From the NCBI GenBank assembly GCA_020746835.1, contig JAGPNK010000004.1, positions 1,674,001-1,738,000 of the forward strand: a stretch of DNA of 64,000 bases, in the 5' to 3' direction. Position 1 is the stretch's first letter, and the number at the start of each line of letters is the position of its first letter. Below the pieces are notes generated by a model that saw only the letters and a program-made list of their open reading frames with translations, was not told the origin of the DNA and did not search any database. A program made the translations under genes and the position numbers. Shown one piece after another: positions 58,710 through 64,000 of this stretch. Source of the stretch: Stachybotrys elegans (taxonomy: Eukaryota; Ascomycota; Sordariomycetes; Hypocreales; Stachybotryaceae).

Positions 58710-61154
58710 TTAGTGGACATAGAAGGAACCATCCATGAAGGATCCTTGGATCCCCATGTTGGCATAATCGACCGGCATCACACCGTCGTTGACACTGTAC
58801 ATAGTGGGCTCGGCCTGGGACGAGCATTGGGATTGTCCCCAGTACATGCCGTCGAGATCCCACAGCCCTTGCTGGTCGAGCATACCCACCACGTCGTCCG
58901 TCTCCAGCCCAATGGGAGACATGTGTAGATCCTCGTCGGTAATGACCAGGCCCGCCTCTGAGCTCAGACCCTGCATCAGGCCCTCGCCCTGGGCAAAGGA
59001 TGGCTGGCGGCTGGCCTCGTACATTCGCCACACCACCTCCCGGCTGCGGCGGGCAGCCAGGGACCAGTCCTCCATGGCGTCCAGCAGCTCCAGAATGGTC
59101 TCAATCTGCTTTTGCCACTCAGGTACCAGTGGGCTGTCCCACTGCCAAAAGATGCTGACGAGGGGGATCATGGCCGCCTGGTACAGGAACCACACGGCGT
59201 TCCAGCCAGACATCTGGTTGCGGGTCCACTCACGAGAGATGTCCTCAATGGTGGCCTTGGCCAGCTCCCGGCACGTCTCCACCGCAGCAATGTCCTCCTC
59301 AGAGATGTGCGAGGCCATGCCGACACTAGCCATGCTCAGGAGCACGGGGCGGTGCAGGAGCATGCGGAGGTTCTGGTATCGCCACTTCATCACGCAACGC
59401 GCAATATACAGAGGCTCGGCGCAGGGGTCCGTAGTCCTCAGCAGCCACGGCAGGTTGCTGTACCAGTTGACCAGCTGACCGTCCATGTTGCATCGGTCCT
59501 CTGCCCTGAGGAGTGGGGTGATGGCCAGCATGTCCTGGATCTGCGTGGCAATCTTACAGAACTTGATGTTCTCGATCAGTGGCAGAATGCCTGCATGCTG
59601 CGCTGAGTCACGAGCCTAGAGATTGGGGGGTCAGCTTTAGATTGTCTCGCGGTGTAAGGCGGTAGCCACTCACTTGGTTGATGCCAAACTCGGGCGGTTG
59701 AATGTTGATCGCAGGGCCCCAACGTCCGAAGGAGGGGCGGCCCATGGTCGTCGTGGCCCAGGTGTCCAGGCAGAACAGGGACCACCAAGTACGCCTCCGC
59801 GTCTCCGCAGCAGCCATGTCGCTGCTGCTCTGTGCCAGTGATTCGCGATGAAGCCCCAGGGCGCTAGCCATGCGGATCGCTGCCCCAATGATAGCGTTGG
59901 CCATGTTGGGTCGGTTGATGTAGTGGAGGTAGTAGCCTCCAATGATGGCCAATGCCTGGACCATCTCGATGTGGCTGCTTCCGAAAGCGTCGACAGTGAG
60001 GTGCTCCATGGCCCGGTTGTAGTAGTTGATGTGGTTGAAGTCGTCCGACTTCATCGCCACAATGCTGCCCATGGCGAAGACCATGTTGAGCAGAGCCAGC
60101 CAGGGAGCGTCGTTCCTCTGTCCATCGAGGTAGTCGGCACGGAAGGCCGCCTCGTCAAGCATGGGGATGAACACGTGGATTCGCTTGAAGTAGGCATCGA
60201 TGAGCGTCTGGCCCTTCCAGGACCAGGCAATGCGAGAGTTGTCCTTGGGTGCCATGGTGCGCTGGCGGATGACTGGTAGGTTGTTGGCCATCTCGACGCT
60301 GTGCAGGGGAGGAGCCAGGGAGTTGCGGAGCTGAGGTTGCACCTTGAGCATCACCATGAGAGCAGCCTTGATGGAGGAGGCGCCCAGGTAAGAGGTCTGG
60401 CGATCCATGGAGAGTGACAGAGCATTGACATCGTCTGCCTCGACGGGGATGTGGTCCCTACCACGGCGCTCCTCATCCCACTCGGAGTCACCAGTTGGCA
60501 TCTGCTCGAGACCTGATAGTGTGGGCTCTGAGCCCTGGCCGTGTGGAGAGCCGAGATCTTGTGCGCTAGGGGATGGCTGGAGAGGTGGCGAAGGGAGTGA
60601 TGAGGGGTTCTCTACCTCGGGTCTGTCAAGAATGCTGAGAAGATCCTGGCGGGAAAGGGGAAGGAGGGCTGAGACCTCATGGTTGGGATAAAGCCGCTTG
60701 AGGATCGACCTGCACTCCTCCAGGGACTGCGATAGCGCCTCTAGGGTCCTATAGACTGATTAGACTACAGGCTCCAGCGCATGTAAAGCGAGGACAGCAG
60801 CAAATACGTACTTCCTGGATGGAATGACTCGCTGGCGGTGCTTGTCATAGAAACAACGCTTGGGGGCGCGGCTAGAGAGGCACTGTCCACATGGCTGCTG
60901 GCCATCGCAGCGAATCTTTCGCCTCTTGCACTCAGCACAGGCGTGAGGAGTGGTGATACGCTTGCTGCCAGTGTTGCCAGCAGACTTGCCGCCGTCTGGA
61001 GACTCAGCTGAGGGCTTGCGAGGAGTGACTCCTTGGACTGGATAGCGGGCACAATGAGTAAGTGGAGCCGAAAGAGGGGAGCGTCTGGGCTATTTGTCTA
61101 CTTACATGTGTGAAACATGCCACCCTGGGTAGGCACGGGGATGGTTGGTGCCAT
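58710..61154 (-). CDS. Zn2Cys6 transcription factor with fungal-specific TF domain
   Basis: Four exons, 61154-61106, 61037-60812, 60748-59674 and 59615-58710, encode 751 residues. The binuclear zinc cluster lies at residues 50-78 (CAECKRRKIRCDG, CGQC, then a final Cys), preceded by a Lys/Pro-rich segment. A basic and helical linker follows (HRQRVIPSRKTLEALSQSLEECRSILKRLYP). The fungal-specific middle homology domain begins near residue 200 (TLIDAYFKRIHVFIPMLDEAAFRADYL, later WWSLFCLDTWATTTMGRPS). It continues through a helical C-terminal half ending DGSFYVH. The cluster and linker remind me of Trichoderma ACE3-like cellulase regulators. That is from memory and unverified, so no symbol is given. 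The target genes are unknown. Confidence 0.92.
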
Positions 61155-64000
61155 TGTGAATGTCAACGATGATGTGTTTGAGCGGCTGGGTGAAGTTCTT
61201 ATAGGCCAGACAATAACGTGATTGTCGAAGCAATATAGGAAGCTTCTGGACGAGTGAAGGACAAACTCTTGCGAGGATGGATGAGTGATTGACAGGAGAT
61301 GGATGATCTGGAGGAGGGGGATGATGAAGATATATATATATAAATGACTGCAGCAACGATATTGCAGCCCAGAGGACTCATCATGAAGGGGGTGTGGCTT
61401 GGATGGAGAGTGTGGGGAGAAAAGCTGGGGCAAGCATGGCGACTGTGCTTAGGATATGGGGAAATTAGAACCGGGGTTGCCATTGGCAGAAGGCAAAGTT
61501 GGGGTATAATGCTAGATGGGGGATTTGTATTTAGGCAGAGAGGGGTGGAAGGGCGCTCAGTAACAAGAGAGCAAGAGATCGGTGGCACCGCGCAGCGGAG
61601 GTGGTTGCCGATGGATGCTAAGGCAGTGGATGGGCCAAGATGGACCCCCCTCCCCCTGCCACGAGCGAGTGGTTGGAGAAAACTTGAGTCTCCCGCTGGC
61701 GATCGACGGAGTATCCTCCCAGGAACAGGGAAGACCAGGGCCCTCGCCAGCGGGACGTCTTGTCAAGTTTGAAGTCTGGTGACTGGCAGCAGCATGGCCA
61801 GCTCCACCCAAGGGCAGAGTGGTGCTGGAATCAAAGTAGGCGATCCATGCATGTTAGGAAGGACGATATGCCGATGTGGCTCTGTGATTCTCACAAGGCC
61901 TCGGTCCGTCTGCCGGGGTAACGTGAGCGAGCCAGGAATTGAAGGAGCTGGGCCCCTCTCTGGCTCATACACCGGCTGGTATGCCCTGGGTTTGATCAAC
62001 TTGTCTGGTCGGATGGCCAGGCCGGCGACGATCCGGCAAGTCCCCTCTGTTTGCGAAGACAGCCGGTTTCTGTCCGGGGCCTGTCTGCCTCTCCCTTGTC
62101 GGTAGAAGGATAATGGAAGTGGTACTTGTAGAGACCCATCATCATGAGCGGGTGAACTTGTCCAGGCCGGGCCCATCAGTGCTAGTTCATCGCTTAGGGC
62201 CAGGGCATGTTGATAGAGAAGGAAGTGGACTCCCAAAACTGTCAAGACCTTGTCAGAAATCATGTCAATCTCTTGTCGACTGGTGGAGATGCCATGCAGC
62301 GAATCTATCTGTGGCAAATCGATCCGCAATGGTGTGCGTGCGTGTACCGCTAAAGACATCGTGCCGTCCGTGATATTAGTCTCAGGGTGAGCGTAATAAG
62401 CCTCACAATGCGGAAACGAGAAAAAGGACGACATTTTGGGCTCGTGTCCTGTCCAAATTGGCAATGGCGCCGTGCCGTCACAGCTAGGCTGCCGTGAGTG
62501 TGGCCACGTCAAGCCATGTGCTCCGGCCATGGCACAAGCCGCCTACGACAGCCCACATATGCCTCAGAATGCTACCGTGAACGTGCGGACCGGGCGGGAT
62601 CGCGGGAGTGAGATTTAGATGGTACGTCGATGGTTGGTGGGGGAGAAGAGAGAAAGAAAAAAAGAGAGAGAGCAAGGAAAGGGCGGGGCGTTTCATTGTT
62701 CCAAGCAAGCGCCGCCAACGCGCCCATACATAGGTAGGGAAGTAAGCGGGAAGTCATGCCCATGGGGAAACACAAATCCGGGGTATGCGATGTTATTCTG
62801 CAGCATCGCATTACATGTACATACATGGATTGTGGAGATGCCGCCTGCCATGTCATACTTTCTGACAGCGTCTGGGGGAGAGAGGGCATGAGGAGTGACG
62901 GCAGGTTTTCGAGACGTCGGCATGCCATCCTTTGGTGATTGCCGGTCGAAACATGGCCAGAATGTGGAGTGGCCCGTATACGCTGGATACAGACCATACC
63001 GTATGTTACGCGTAGCGTTCATGCTGCTGCCTTTTCATGAATCCGGCGTCAGCTCAGGTGGAAAACTCTCCTCCTCCTCAGCCCGGACCAACAGGCAGCC
63101 TATTCACGCATACTCCTACCTCCTTACTCTTGCCCCTATTCCTCCTCCGGATACTATCCGTCGCCCGTAAAATTACAGGTTCGGCCTCATATTTCGTGAC
63201 GGTGGACCGGGACCAGGACCAGCCGCGGCTGCGATAGGTCGAACACGCCCCCCGAGTCTACGTATGGAGAAAGTGGACAGGAGAGCGGACTCGTTGTGGG
63301 GACGCCTAAAACAAACTGTCTTGACGGCGCCTGGAACCGGTTCCCGTCCTTCCCGCTGGAGTGGGTGTGCGCCAGTGTCAGAGATCCAGAAGAAGGTTGT
63401 GGGCTGGGGAAAAAGGACGAAAGGGAACGAGAGAGAAGAGAAAAAAAAAATTGCGAGGGAGCCGCGTGACAGGAAATGATGCGTTGTCCCTGATTAAAAT
63501 CCCCGAAATTGGCTACAGCGCCAGCCAACCCGGGTCAGACGAGGAGGCAAATGACCTCTGATCCTCTGTTGGTTTTCCAGGGACCGTTCCTAAACACCGA
63601 TGACGGCCGCAGCGGAAATTTCTGCTGCTGCTCTACCGCCGAGGGATGCGCAATCCCCTGGATTATCCAGGCACCTGGCTGGCACATTTTCTACGTAAAG
63701 AATCAAGCACGAGATGGTCTCCAGCCTCGGTTTCCTTCTACCAAGATCTAGAACAATGTGATTACGTGTGATATAGCCTTGTGTTGGGTATGTTATGTTA
63801 TGTTATGTCACGTTATATACGGAGGTATACTACAACTCCCCTCACCAATAGTACCCTAGTAATCCTTAGGTCGGTACCTGAATTCATGCACCCAGCGCTC
63901 TCACCGTGAGGCCGTACCTGGCAGGTAGAAGAGAATAGCCAGCAGTGGAGAGGCGGAGTCGCGGCGCCATCAATTCTTACTAAGTCAGCCATTATACCTC
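61155..64000. other. Long upstream region of the Zn2Cys6 gene, to the window end
   Basis: About 2.85 kb with no convincing gene. It contains an alternating TA tract at about 61330-61343, which could act as a TATA element some 180 bp upstream of the ATG. Low-complexity A/G runs (about 62645-62675, 63420-63450) are also present. Long upstream regions are common for fungal regulators. A gene on the right may begin beyond the window. Confidence 0.5.
63789..63808. repeat. Short TATGT pentanucleotide repeat
   Basis: Three to four imperfect tandem copies of TATGT are followed by a diverged copy (CACGTTATATAC). Minor simple repeat near the window end. Confidence 0.75.

Overview
The window comes from a filamentous ascomycete, most likely a Sordariomycete and probably Hypocreales. 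The evidence is short introns of about 50-280 bp with GTRNGY donors and CTAAC/CTGAC-type branch sites, many small exons, a class III chitin synthase, an external EF-hand NADH dehydrogenase, Zn2Cys6 regulators, and protein sequences typical of that class. Order-level placement is an inference. Most genes are housekeeping. No CRISPR array, prokaryotic operon, intact transposon or secondary-metabolite cluster was seen.

Layout, left to right. 0-10 kb: a possible 3' end of a gene entering from the left, a small secreted protein, a gene-poor AT-leaning stretch, an MCT-type MFS transporter, a DUF1308 (UPF0415) protein, and a secreted GH32 invertase/inulinase. 10-21 kb: class III chitin synthase (+) converging on the 1546-aa assimilatory sulfite reductase beta subunit MET5 (-). 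22-31 kb: the IPC-synthase subunit KEI1, the Rab6-type GTPase YPT6, ribosome-biogenesis factor NOP53, external NADH dehydrogenase NDE1, and nine-exon uridine kinase URK1. 32-39 kb: splicing factor CWC2, the GID E3-ligase subunit GID8, and a divergent respiratory pair, NDUFS4 (complex I) and ATP17 (ATP synthase subunit f), sharing 298 bp. 39-51 kb: a 1245-aa disordered RGG-rich protein, replicative helicase subunit MCM6, RNase H2 subunit C, and an unrecognised coiled-coil protein. 52-64 kb: a rhamnogalacturonan acetylesterase, a 5.7-kb stretch with no convincing protein gene but a tRNA-like Pol III unit, a Zn2Cys6 transcription factor, and 2.8 kb of its upstream DNA.

Genes of related function are mostly scattered rather than clustered. 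Respiration is represented by NDE1, NDUFS4 and ATP17; chromosome replication and maintenance by MCM6 and RNase H2C. The secreted carbohydrate-active enzymes (invertase, pectin acetylesterase) point to use of plant sugars and pectin. Exon boundaries were worked out by hand from splice signals and reading-frame continuity. For all spliced genes the summed exon lengths are divisible by three. No previously undescribed system is evident. The best leads are unusual gene structures (an ATG-only first exon, tiny terminal exons, tandem acceptors), a long N-terminal extension on the chitin synthase, a tRNA-like element with an inserted segment, and two shared or clustered promoter architectures.
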